From NCBI GenBank assembly GCA_963746255.1, contig CAVVAJ010000009.1:682001-746000 (forward strand): a stretch of 64,000 bases of DNA, written 5' to 3'. The translations under genes were made by a program, and so were the position numbers. This DNA comes from DAOVXM01 sp963746255 (GTDB lineage: Bacteria; Chloroflexota; Anaerolineae; Anaerolineales; UBA4823). This document shows, in pieces, positions 38,707 to 46,982 of this stretch. The notes beneath the pieces are model-generated. The model made no database searches and was not told where the DNA came from. It saw only the letters and a list, made by a program, of their open reading frames with translations. Numbering within the stretch: position 1 is the first letter of the stretch; the number at the start of each line of letters is the position of its first letter.

Positions 38707-38901
38707 TTATGGCAGCGCGATTGCCAAAATCACTAAGATTGTGATGAATGTTCCTGCCAATATTCCGATACGTTTGAGGTCTTTAATCACATAAGAATAA
38801 TCTGGATTGAAGTCGCCATTATCGACCGCTTTCGCATTTCCCAGATTGGTATTCCCAGTGGACTTTTGCCTTTTTGCTTGTCTTTTTTTACTTTTGCTCA
38901 T
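38707..38901 (-). CDS. Small single-pass membrane protein
   Basis: A 64-residue protein with a very basic N-terminus (MSKSKKRQAKRQK) and one C-terminal helix at about 45-63. GAGGAG sits 6 bases before the ATG, so translation is well supported. The layout resembles conserved small proteins in Chloroflexi of unknown role. It precedes AI-2E by about 200 bases and follows the sortase in the same direction. Confidence 0.72.
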   Translation of the reverse strand: MSKSKKRQAKRQKSTGNTNLGNAKAVDNGDFNPDYSYVIKDLKRIGILAGTFITILVILAIALP

Positions 38902-38978
38902 TGAGCACTCCTCGATTAAACATGATCCTTACCAGTTGGCAATTTTATCTGCTTATCTAGATTTAGGCAACCAGCAAA

Positions 38979-39896
38979 TTAACTGCCGCCCTGTAATCTA
39001 CCTATTACAACAATCCGCTGGTCGTCAATCAGGTAAGGATAGCACGATATCAGCGTAACAGTCGGCTGTTCTGTTTGATCCATGACTTCTACTGCGGTCG
39101 GTTCGACCACTTTATTGTCGACAACAACATAATTATAAGCGCGCTGGTTGGTAAACAGAGTAATTTGATCGCCGGGTTTGAGCTGATCTAAATCGCGGAA
39201 AATCTCACCAAAAATATCGTTATGTGCGGAGAGCACAATATTGCCATCATCACCCGGGTTGACCGACCCAACATATTGCCCAACACCTTTTTTCAACTGT
39301 TCCCATCCATCCCCACGAACGACTGGGGCATCAACTCCAATTTCTGGGATTTGGATGCGGGTCGCCTGCTCGGGTCCCGGAGTTGGTACAGGGATCTCCG
39401 CCAGCGACTGCACAAACGGGCGAAGGTGCTCTGGAATCTCAGCCTCATTGGGGCGCGTACCGCCCGCCAGATTGGGAGGTGTGTGACCCGATGGAAGAAC
39501 GACAGCAACAATCAATGGCGTTGGGGTCAACGTCGGTTGTTCAAGAGCTGCGGCAACCTCCTGATTCAGTTCGCGTACCAGATTAACACCATTAAAAAGG
39601 ATAAATAGAAATCCGACAATTGCCGCTACTTCCACGAGCAGCAAGAAACTATCCAATATTCTACGCGTGAGGGAGCGCCGCGATGTGCCAATTTCGGGCG
39701 CCAATTTCTCATCATCCGGCAGCATCGTGCTGTGCAGGTCATCCAAAGAACCTTCAGCGTCTGGTGCAACAATCACACGCCGACCAGTTTTCCGATAACG
39801 TTCTAAGCGTTTATCGCGCGCAGCGCGTCTTTTCTCGACCAGCATCCAACGCAGCTCGTCAACGGAATAATCTTCCAAGGATTTCTTCTTCGCCAC
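38979..39896 (-). CDS. Sortase family transpeptidase
   Basis: A 305-residue protein with a long cytosolic N-terminus, one membrane helix near 85-105, a proline-rich linker and a C-terminal sortase barrel. The catalytic His lies in LSAHNDIFGE near 223, the Cys in TLISCYPYLIDDQR near 285 and the Arg in the same segment. It should cleave a sorting signal and attach a surface protein to an amine. No substrate gene is nearby. The start is GTG, with TATAAT 7 bases upstream and no ribosome site, so it is a candidate leaderless gene. Confidence 0.88.
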   Translation of the reverse strand: MAKKKSLEDYSVDELRWMLVEKRRAARDKRLERYRKTGRRVIVAPDAEGSLDDLHSTMLPDDEKLAPEIGTSRRSLTRRILDSFLLLVEVAAIVGFLFILFNGVNLVRELNQEVAAALEQPTLTPTPLIVAVVLPSGHTPPNLAGGTRPNEAEIPEHLRPFVQSLAEIPVPTPGPEQATRIQIPEIGVDAPVVRGDGWEQLKKGVGQYVGSVNPGDDGNIVLSAHNDIFGEIFRDLDQLKPGDQITLFTNQRAYNYVVVDNKVVEPTAVEVMDQTEQPTVTLISCYPYLIDDQRIVVIGRLQGGS

Positions 39897-40012
39897 GCAG
39901 AAAATTATACCTTATCCACCTTTATCCTTTGTCAATCCGAACTCCAGCCCTACAAGTTATCAGACCAAAATTAAGAGTAATACAAATAGCTAATCCTTGC
40001 ACACGATAATTT

Positions 40013-40047
40013 ATTGTCAGGACAATCTAAGCATGGCATAATGCCAT
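40013..40047. promoter_or_regulatory. hutI promoter embedded in two palindromes
   Basis: Palindrome ATTGTC-AG-GACAAT (40013-40026) contains the -35 hexamer TTGTCA (40015-40020). Palindrome ATGGCAT-A-ATGCCAT (40033-40047) contains the -10 CATAAT (40038-40043). The spacer is 17 bases. The overlap suggests control by one or two dimeric regulators. Confidence 0.55.
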
Positions 40048-40187
40048 TTACTGCGATACTAACGATGACAGTGGAAATACTAAATATTAAAACTGATTGT
40101 GGTTAATCGACCTTAAATGAAAAATGGGGAAAGTCAGGTGATATTTAGCCAAATTCACTCAATGAAGCAGAGAAGTGAGGTGTACAT

Positions 40188-41441
40188 ATGTTAATTCATT
40201 CCGCAAACCAATTATTGACCCTTGCCGGAAGCCCGCAGCGAGGGTTAGACCTAGGCAATTTGGGCATTATCCCAGACGGCAGTATCCTGGTCCGAGATGG
40301 GGAAATCAAAGAAGTCAGTATTAGCCCAGCGCTTATGGCCAAGTACCCTGCTGAGCCGCGGTTCGATACCTCGGGGAAAGTCGTTATGCCGGGCTTTGTC
40401 GATCCACATACGCATGCGTTATGGGTGGGTGACCGGTCAGCCGAGTTCGAAATGCGCATCCAGGGCAGATCATACCTAGAAATCCTCGCTACTGGAGGCG
40501 GAATCCTCTCTACTGTTCAAGCCACACGGCAGGCCTCCTTGGAACAAATGATTGCTGAGACACGTCCAAGATTGGATGTAATGTTCGCCCACGGCACAAC
40601 GACTGCTGAAGTAAAAAGCGGCTATGGTTTGGAGATAATATCTGAACTGCGGATGCTGGATGCGATTATGGCACTGAATGAAGAAGGTCCTATTGAATTG
40701 GCGAGCACGTTTCTCGGGGCACATGCAATAGCCCCGGAATTCGCTCACGATGCTGATGGATATACTGATCTAATCTGCACAGAAATGCTGCCAAAGCTGC
40801 TTGCCTGGAAAGAAGAGCTGTACCCACAAAAATCGAAACCATTCGTTGACGTGTTTTGTGAAACCGGTGCATTTAGCCTAGAACAATCCCGGCGCATTTT
40901 AACCACCGCAAGCGAACTGGGTTTTCCACTGAAAATTCACGCGGATGAATTTGATAATCTGGGTGGTGCCAGCCTGGCAGCAGATTTAAATGCAACCTCT
41001 GCCGATCACCTGGTAGCGACCTCACCGGAGGATATCACCCGCCTTGCCGAAAGTAATACAGTCGCCGTCGCCTTGCCCTGCACGCCCTTCGGCTTGGCAG
41101 AAACACATTACACCCCTGCCCAGGCAATCCTCAAGGCAGGCGGATTGTTAGCACTTGCTACAGACCTCAACCCCGGTACAGCGTGGTGTGAGAATATGCA
41201 GTTCGCAATCGCGCTGGCGTGTCGTTATCTCCGGTTAACTCCTGCCCAGGCGATTGCCGCTGCAACCCTAAACGCGGCGGCAGCTATAGGTCGCGCTGAT
41301 CAGATTGGTTCGTTGGAGGCAGGTAAACAAGCCGATATCCTAATCCTGGATATCCCGGATTACCGTCATTTAGGCTACCGTTTTGGTACAAATCTTGTAC
41401 AAACTGTGATCAAACAAGGGCAAGTCCATCACGTATCTTAA
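40188..41441 (+). CDS. hutI: Imidazolonepropionase
   Basis: A 417-residue metal-dependent amidohydrolase that opens imidazolone propionate in histidine breakdown. Motifs: PGFVDPHTHALWVGDR near 69, GGGILSTVQATR near 102, TTTAEVKSGYGLE near 145, KIHADEF near 249 and ATDLNPGTAW near 326. GAGGTG lies before the ATG. hutH, hutU and formiminoglutamate genes are not in the window, so the pathway must be completed elsewhere or the enzyme has another role. Confidence 0.95.
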   Translation: MLIHSANQLLTLAGSPQRGLDLGNLGIIPDGSILVRDGEIKEVSISPALMAKYPAEPRFDTSGKVVMPGFVDPHTHALWVGDRSAEFEMRIQGRSYLEILATGGGILSTVQATRQASLEQMIAETRPRLDVMFAHGTTTAEVKSGYGLEIISELRMLDAIMALNEEGPIELASTFLGAHAIAPEFAHDADGYTDLICTEMLPKLLAWKEELYPQKSKPFVDVFCETGAFSLEQSRRILTTASELGFPLKIHADEFDNLGGASLAADLNATSADHLVATSPEDITRLAESNTVAVALPCTPFGLAETHYTPAQAILKAGGLLALATDLNPGTAWCENMQFAIALACRYLRLTPAQAIAAATLNAAAAIGRADQIGSLEAGKQADILILDIPDYRHLGYRFGTNLVQTVIKQGQVHHVS

Positions 41442-41476
41442 GCTTGATTTTACGACTGGAATAGATATTCAATACA

Positions 41477-41647
41477 ATGATCGATTTAACACTTCAGCTG
41501 GCATTTGTGCTAATCGGAATAATACTGCTGTGGGTCCTCATCCGATGGGTTATGCGTATCACCGCGAAAATCATCTCATGGGGGTGCAGCTTGGCGATTC
41601 TGGTCGGTGTACTATACGTGATTTACATGTATTTCTCCGGCGCTTAG
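41477..41647 (+). CDS. Small 56-residue double-helix membrane protein
   Basis: A 56-codon open frame starts at ATG 41477 and ends at TAG 41645-41647. It encodes two hydrophobic helices (about 5-24 and 33-53) separated by a short basic turn (RWVMRITAK). The hydrophobic pattern is coherent. A clear Shine-Dalgarno is missing. It sits 36 bases after hutI and 80 bases before the HD gene on the same strand. No family is recognised. Confidence 0.5.
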   Translation: MIDLTLQLAFVLIGIILLWVLIRWVMRITAKIISWGCSLAILVGVLYVIYMYFSGA

Positions 41648-41715
41648 CCATCCCCACAATGAATTATTTTGGGATAGCCTCTCAACTTCCATCCCCAACA
41701 AAGTCAATCCCATAT

Positions 41716-41727
41716 TAGAATTAGTCT
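41716..41727 (+). promoter_or_regulatory. -10 box directly before the HD-domain gene
   Basis: TAGAAT (41716-41721) is followed by six bases and the ATG at 41728, so transcription would begin at the start codon. No ribosome site is visible. The -35 region is weak. Confidence 0.4.
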
Positions 41728-42366
41728 ATGCTGACACTGGAGCAAGCGCGCAGCTGGTATCCGGATGGTGATCCAGTCCATAATTTTGCACATGTAAAGC
41801 GTGTATACCATTTAGCCGATCAACTGGCAATTGCCGAAGGAGCTGATCTCGAAATAGTTCGTGCCGCTGCGCTGCTGCATGACGCCCACCCGCCAAGCGC
41901 TAACGATGCCTCCCAACGGAAGGAACACCATCAAAGTGCGGCGGTATTTGCCCGCGGGTTGCTGTCAGAGCAAGGCTGGTCCACGGAACGTATAAATGCA
42001 GTTGAACATGCCATCCTCGCTCACCGCTACCGTGATGAACAATCTGAACCGCTTACACTTGAAGCACAAGTACTATTCGACGCTGATAAACTTGATGCTA
42101 TTGGGGCGGTGGGCGTCGCCCGGGCGATCGCATTCTGCGTGATGGCAGGCGAGCCATTCTACGATACGCCCTCTGCTCATTTCATACAGACGGGCGATAC
42201 ATTGCCCACGGAAGCCCACAGCGCTTACCATGAGTACACTTTCAAGCTGCGGAAAATTATGGAGCATCTATACACCGAGACAGGGCGCAAACTTGCAGGA
42301 AAACGGCACGAATTGATGACAGCATACTTCCAACAGCTCCAAGCAGAAATGGAGGGCGCACTCTAG
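41728..42366 (+). CDS. HD-domain phosphohydrolase
   Basis: A 212-residue protein of the HD superfamily. Metal ligands are apparent in HNFAHVKRV near 18-22, LLHDAHPP near 50 and FDADKLDAIG near 117. The pattern is similar to YedJ-like hydrolases that act on phosphomonoesters or nucleotides; the substrate is not known. It appears to be transcribed from a -10 box adjoining the start codon. Confidence 0.87.
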   Translation: MLTLEQARSWYPDGDPVHNFAHVKRVYHLADQLAIAEGADLEIVRAAALLHDAHPPSANDASQRKEHHQSAAVFARGLLSEQGWSTERINAVEHAILAHRYRDEQSEPLTLEAQVLFDADKLDAIGAVGVARAIAFCVMAGEPFYDTPSAHFIQTGDTLPTEAHSAYHEYTFKLRKIMEHLYTETGRKLAGKRHELMTAYFQQLQAEMEGAL

Positions 42367-42512
42367 TTAACACCAAGTCTGGCGATAGATCCATCTAGTC
42401 CGCAGGATGAGCGAGCAAAGTGTGCCATTATCTACTTCCAAACCCGCAATTATGGATAACCTTACCCTGATAAGCATATTAAGCACAACAAACGAATGTA
42501 GAGATATCCCTT

Positions 42513-43292
42513 ATGTCAAATCCACCCACGATTGAATTCATTGAAACCCTAGCAAAACAAGCCGGCGAAATCCTGCGATCTGGTTATGGAAAACAGCACG
42601 ATATCGACCACAAAGGCGCTATCGACCTAGTGACAGAGATCGACTACCTCTCAGAATCCTTTATCCTACAGGAACTGCGTGCGGCTTTCCCCGAACACCA
42701 AGTGGTCTCTGAAGAGAGCGGGGCGCAGATGGGTTCCGATTGCTGCTTATGGTATATCGATCCCCTGGACGGAACGGTCAATTATGCCCATAACATCCCC
42801 ATTTTCTCAGTATCCATCGCTTACCAAGAAGGTGGTGAAATGCAGTTAGGAGCAGTTTGCGACCCAATGCGGCAGGAATGCTTCAGTGCTGAACGCGGTA
42901 AAGGTGCCTGGTTAAACGGCGAACCCATCCATGTCTCCCAACAAACAAAGTTGGATCAAAGCCTGCTGGTTACAGGTTTTTCGTACGATATCAGAACCAG
43001 GAAAGAGAACAACCTGGATAATTACGCCCGCTTGGCGCTCAACTCGCAAGGGGTCCGGCGCTTGGGCTCAGCCGCACTGGATTTGTGCTACGTAGCAGCC
43101 GGTCGCTTCGACGCTTTCTGGGAGCTCAGTCTCAGCACATGGGATATTGCGGCTGGCAGTTTGATCGTGGAGCAAGCCGGGGGGATCGTTACTAATGCCC
43201 GGGGTGAGCCCGATTACATCGCCTCCCCGCAATCCATCTTGGCCGCCAACCCTCATATCCACCAGCAGCTGCAGAAAATGCTGAACACATAA
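42513..43292 (+). CDS. Inositol monophosphatase family protein
   Basis: A 259-residue magnesium-dependent phosphatase. The family motifs are in order: VSEESGAQ near 68, WYIDPLDGTVNYAHNIP near 82 and WDIAAGSLIVEQAGG near 208. Enzymes of this fold remove phosphate from inositol 1-phosphate, related sugars or 3'-phosphoadenosine. The CDP-alcohol enzyme elsewhere in the window could use inositol, but this link is only suggestive. Flanking gaps are about 65-145 bases. Confidence 0.92.
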   Translation: MSNPPTIEFIETLAKQAGEILRSGYGKQHDIDHKGAIDLVTEIDYLSESFILQELRAAFPEHQVVSEESGAQMGSDCCLWYIDPLDGTVNYAHNIPIFSVSIAYQEGGEMQLGAVCDPMRQECFSAERGKGAWLNGEPIHVSQQTKLDQSLLVTGFSYDIRTRKENNLDNYARLALNSQGVRRLGSAALDLCYVAAGRFDAFWELSLSTWDIAAGSLIVEQAGGIVTNARGEPDYIASPQSILAANPHIHQQLQKMLNT

Positions 43293-43357
43293 AATATAAC
43301 CCTTGGCAGGAAGCGTAAACCATCCCCGCCGCGCGGAGAAATCGTCAGTTATGTTGT

Positions 43358-44215
43358 TTATTCGTTATTGGGGTATTGCTGGTTTGCCGGGGGTTTTCCA
43401 GCACTCGCTTGGCGCAACTGCTGCTCAAACGCTCTCAGATCGACGCGCGATGTCATATCCAGGCTGAGGGGTGTTACTGAAACGACGCGTTCGGTAACGA
43501 TAGCATGCATATCGGTGCCTGGGGCTATCCCTCCCATATCCAACCTGCGCCGGTAACCGATACCCCCTGGCACAGTCCAATCACGCTGTAAATCCGTAAT
43601 TGGTTCGAAGTAATTTTCCATCGCTAGGCGCGTCATCTGCCATGGTGTATCCATATCAGCATCGGCGGGGATCTCAAGCTTCAAAACATGAACGTCTGGC
43701 GGTAATGGATGGGTCAACAAAAGACTCGCAAATTTTTTCGTGATATGTGCTGCGCAGGAGAAGTTGATCTCATCCGAATAGGATAGGTGGTGTTCTTCAG
43801 CTGTTTCCAGGGAAACTGCCAAGGCAGGGATGCCCATGGCCGCCCCCTGCAGAGCGGCTCCGACAGTACCGGAAGCCGTTATCCCCTCCCCGATGTTCTC
43901 ACCATAATTGATCCCTGACACTATCAAATCCGGTCTTTGGGAGGTGATTTCCAGCACACCGTGCATGACCGCTTGCGCTGGCGAGCCTCCAACAGAATAA
44001 ACCTGCCACTCTTTACCGTTTACTTTTACGGTTTCGATGCGGATGGTGCCATCTGAAGTGCTTGGCAAGCTGCGCCCAGCGCCCGAGAATTGGTCGCGGG
44101 GTGCCACAACCTGGACAAAACCGATTTCAGATAGGGCACCGGCAGCTGCCCACAACCCTGGCGAGCGGATGCCGTCATCATTGGTTAATAAAATCTGCTT
44201 TTTTTCTGATTCCAC
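43358..44215 (-). CDS. surE: 5'/3'-nucleotidase SurE
   Basis: A 285-residue SurE that dephosphorylates nucleoside monophosphates and short polyphosphates. The N-terminal motif ILLTNDDGIRSPG holds the paired aspartates; APRDQFSGAGRS and SGINYGENIGEGITASGTVGAA follow. The frame is open upstream into a tRNA gene, so the start is GTG at 44213-44215, 6 residues before the first strand, with AAAGG about 11 bases upstream. The C-terminus (about 250-285) is a longer tail than in E. coli. Confidence 0.93.
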   Translation of the reverse strand: MESEKKQILLTNDDGIRSPGLWAAAGALSEIGFVQVVAPRDQFSGAGRSLPSTSDGTIRIETVKVNGKEWQVYSVGGSPAQAVMHGVLEITSQRPDLIVSGINYGENIGEGITASGTVGAALQGAAMGIPALAVSLETAEEHHLSYSDEINFSCAAHITKKFASLLLTHPLPPDVHVLKLEIPADADMDTPWQMTRLAMENYFEPITDLQRDWTVPGGIGYRRRLDMGGIAPGTDMHAIVTERVVSVTPLSLDMTSRVDLRAFEQQLRQASAGKPPANQQYPNNE

Positions 44216-44261
44216 TACTTGATAACCTTTATAAATTTGAGCTGCCACTGGACTACATATT

Positions 44262-44286
44262 AAAAAGGAGCGGAGTACTCCGCTCC
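44262..44286 (-). terminator. Terminator of the tRNA-Arg gene
   Basis: A perfect 20-base palindrome at 44267-44286 (GGAGCGGAGT and its complement) is followed on the minus strand by five U. It begins 7 bases after the tRNA 3' end and precedes surE. Confidence 0.87.
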
Positions 44287-44292
44287 CCACAT

Positions 44293-44369
44293 TGGCGCCC
44301 CCGGTGCGACTCGAACGCACGGCCCCTTACTCCGCAAGCAAGTGCTCTAATCCACTGAGCTACGGGGGC
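44293..44369 (-). tRNA. tRNA-Arg, anticodon GCG
   Basis: The minus strand folds into a full cloverleaf. The acceptor is GCCCCCG with CGGGGGC, the D arm GCTC/GAGC, the anticodon stem CTTGC/GTAAG (one G-U pair), the T arm GTGCG/CGCAC with loop TTCGAGT, the discriminator G and an encoded CCA (44293-44295). The seven-base loop TTGCGGA gives anticodon GCG, which reads CGC and CGU arginine codons. A20 in the D loop fits arginine identity. Most bacteria use ACG (inosine) for these codons, so this is unusual. It has its own promoter and terminator. Confidence 0.93.
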
Positions 44370-44404
44370 AAATTTCCTAGTGCAAGCATAAGCTTGCGAG
44401 CATG

Positions 44405-44433
44405 ATTTTAAACCATATCCCACGCCCGGTCAA
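44405..44433 (-). promoter_or_regulatory. Promoter of the tRNA-Arg gene
   Basis: On the minus strand TTGACC (44428-44433), a 17-base spacer and TAAAAT (44405-44410) lie about 36 bases upstream of the tRNA. The short leader contains a hairpin (GCAAGC-ATAA-GCTTGC, 44382-44397). Confidence 0.75.
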
Positions 44434-44549
44434 GTGGACCGTATTAGTCCACCTAAAATGTTACCAAGAGGACCACCATCCGGTGAGGGACCATATTTTC
44501 AATCTACTAAAGATAAATTTCTGCGGATGTTAGATTAAAGTCGGAGTTA

Positions 44550-45812
44550 TTAAAGTTCACCCCGATAGGCCCGGTCGAGGAATTCGAGAGTATGCATAAC
44601 CAGAATGGAGGGTCCGTCATTATTAAGATGCGTACGAAGCTGCACCAAGCAGCCGATATTCCCACTGACGACTACTTCTACGCCGGTATCATGGATTAGT
44701 TGAGCTTTACGCCGACCTAGTTCACGCGCAGTTTCCGGCTGCTCAATGTTGTACGTCCCCGCTGAACCACAGCACAGCTCTGATTCCGGCAGCCTAACCA
44801 AGTTTACACCAGGGATTTGCCTGAGCAGGTTCCGTGGTTGTATCTTCACCCCTTGGGCATGCGCGAGGTGGCAGGCATCATGGTAGGCAATATTCATTGC
44901 GCGCGACAGTTCAGGTGGTGGCTTAATCCCAAGCTGGTCCAGGAAGACGCACACATCCATCACATTTGATGAGAACTCCCAGGCAGCCTCTTCATGAGTA
45001 GTTCCGGCAAATACGAGCGGATAATCCTGCATGCCGGACCCGCATCCCGCTGCATTGGTGATGATGGCATCCACTGTGTGAGGAAATGCCTGGATATTCA
45101 CTAAGGCTTGTGAGCGGGCCAATGCCAACTCCCCACTATGTAAGGCAAGTGCGCCACAGCAACCCTGCCCCTCGGGAATGATGGTCTCAACCCCGTTAGC
45201 GGCCAGCACCCGGATAGTAGCCCAATTTATCTCTGGCCACAATACCTGCTGGACGCAGCCTGTCAAGAGTGCCACGCGAGCTTGCTGGGCACCTTTCGCA
45301 GGATATAGATTTGGTAGAGTTCGGGTATATGGTAGTTCAGCTGGTAAAAGCGCCAGCATATCCCGGAATGGTTGCGGTAATGCGTTTCTAAAACTCTTGA
45401 CACGCTTACCTGCCTGCGCTGCCCGGCGAAATCGCGTTGGGTATGGTAGGGTATCTAAAACCAGCTTGCGGGAGCTGTTCTCGATGAACGACCGGCTGCG
45501 CTTCTCTTCTACGAATGAACGGAATGGCATCAACAACTCGCCATATGGTACTCCAGACGGGCAAGCAGTCACGCAGCTAAAGCATCCCAAACAGCGATCA
45601 ATATAAGGAAGCGCATGATCAAGCGCCAGTTCACCTTCCAAAACAGACTTCATCAGGATAATACGGCCGCGCGGCGAGTCCATCTCCTCATTCATCACCT
45701 GATAGGTTGGACAGGTCGGCAAGCAAAAGCCGCAGTGTACACATTTTTCTACTGCGCCTGCCATAGCAACCCCTAATGCGCCGAATTCGTTGATGGGAAT
45801 GGTGTGCTGCAT
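44550..45812 (-). CDS. glcF: Glycolate oxidase iron-sulfur subunit
   Basis: A 420-residue GlcF. Two ferredoxin motifs open the protein (CVHCGFCLPTCPTY near 22 and CLGCFSCVTACPSG near 72). Two CCG domains follow, ending in GCCGALALHSGE near 220 and LCCGSAGTYN near 350. It passes electrons from the flavin subunits GlcD and GlcE to the quinone pool when glycolate is oxidised to glyoxylate. It lies 33 bases after glcE, last of the operon. Confidence 0.93.
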   Translation of the reverse strand: MQHTIPINEFGALGVAMAGAVEKCVHCGFCLPTCPTYQVMNEEMDSPRGRIILMKSVLEGELALDHALPYIDRCLGCFSCVTACPSGVPYGELLMPFRSFVEEKRSRSFIENSSRKLVLDTLPYPTRFRRAAQAGKRVKSFRNALPQPFRDMLALLPAELPYTRTLPNLYPAKGAQQARVALLTGCVQQVLWPEINWATIRVLAANGVETIIPEGQGCCGALALHSGELALARSQALVNIQAFPHTVDAIITNAAGCGSGMQDYPLVFAGTTHEEAAWEFSSNVMDVCVFLDQLGIKPPPELSRAMNIAYHDACHLAHAQGVKIQPRNLLRQIPGVNLVRLPESELCCGSAGTYNIEQPETARELGRRKAQLIHDTGVEVVVSGNIGCLVQLRTHLNNDGPSILVMHTLEFLDRAYRGEL

Positions 45813-45845
45813 TGCATGTCCGCCTTGCCTGAGCTTGTTTTTACA

Positions 45846-46982
45846 TCAAGACCTCGGCCACTTAGCCAAGTTGGAAAACTTGTCACCCGGGTCAAGGGCG
45901 CGTTTAATACGCTGTGCAAATTCTCCTGGTTCCCATGCGCCTAATACAGTGCGCTGAGCTGGCCCCCATATCAAGAGGCCTGCCAAATTATGGGTTTTCA
46001 ACAAACTATCCAAACGATCCAACTCGGCGTCCCAAGAAATCCATAATACATTTCCCGCGCAGCTGTAGCGCCTTGAATGTCTGCACTCAACAAGCTCCTT
46101 TTCCAGCTGAGCGGCATTCTTCGGCGTCAGTGGTACTTTTACCAGTGTATTATTGGGAGATGTCCATAAAAACTCGCCAGTTGAGTGCCAAAATTCTTTT
46201 TCGCTCGCCGCGTTCAGTTCCTGGATCTCTGCTCCGCTTAGGGATTCGGACAAGCGGATACGCTGCTGCTCTAGTGCATCGGGCGCTCCCCCAAGTTGAA
46301 TCCAGAGCGTGCATGTTCGTAACCCCGGCTCGAGGTCTAGCTTGATGATTTCAAGCGGTGAGAGAGTAAGCTGCACCATAGCTGCAGCTGCCTGATCGTA
46401 CGTTGGAAAACTGGCACCAACTGTTATTGTACTTTTTGGGACAGGGAAGACTTTAAAAGTCAATTCTATCAAACATCCGTACATACCCAAGCTGCCAACC
46501 ATCAATTTTGGCAGATCGAATCCGGCGGCGTTTTTTACCACCCGCCCACCACCGCTTGCTAGCTCACCTTTCCAATTGATAAACTTGACACCTAACAGAA
46601 AATCGCGCACGCCCCCAAAACGATATCGGCCCGAACCATTCAATCCGCTCGCCACAGTTCCGCCAATAGTTGCCCCAGTATTCACGAGCAGGGGATCGAA
46701 CGGCAGATACTGTCCGTTCGCCTTCAGCACATCGGTGACAGTAGCAACAGGGGTACCCGCCAGAACTGTGATAGTAAATTCATCTGGTTCGTAATCCGTT
46801 ATCCCCGCAAAATTGGTTAAATCCAGACAAGCAAATCCTTCTGGGATTGCCGCGAGGGCGGTCTTTGTGCCAGCACCATGAAAAACCAGCTTTGCAGAAT
46901 TGCGCACCTTCTGTTGGAGTTCAGCAAGGTCTTGGGGCTTTATGCAACGGTCATGCTCAGTCTGGGACATTGATAGTCTCAA
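45846..46982 (-). CDS. glcE: Glycolate oxidase FAD-binding subunit
   Basis: A 378-residue GlcE with one FAD-binding 4 domain. Visible motifs are GAGTKTALA near 37, LLVNTGATIGGTVASGLNGSGR near 98 and GGRVVKNAAGFDLPKLMVGSLG near 143. It partners GlcD. The frame begins with TTG at 46982, overlapping the glcD stop as TTGA; an ATG at 46970 is an alternative start. Confidence 0.92.
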   Translation of the reverse strand: MRLSMSQTEHDRCIKPQDLAELQQKVRNSAKLVFHGAGTKTALAAIPEGFACLDLTNFAGITDYEPDEFTITVLAGTPVATVTDVLKANGQYLPFDPLLVNTGATIGGTVASGLNGSGRYRFGGVRDFLLGVKFINWKGELASGGGRVVKNAAGFDLPKLMVGSLGMYGCLIELTFKVFPVPKSTITVGASFPTYDQAAAAMVQLTLSPLEIIKLDLEPGLRTCTLWIQLGGAPDALEQQRIRLSESLSGAEIQELNAASEKEFWHSTGEFLWTSPNNTLVKVPLTPKNAAQLEKELVECRHSRRYSCAGNVLWISWDAELDRLDSLLKTHNLAGLLIWGPAQRTVLGAWEPGEFAQRIKRALDPGDKFSNLAKWPRS

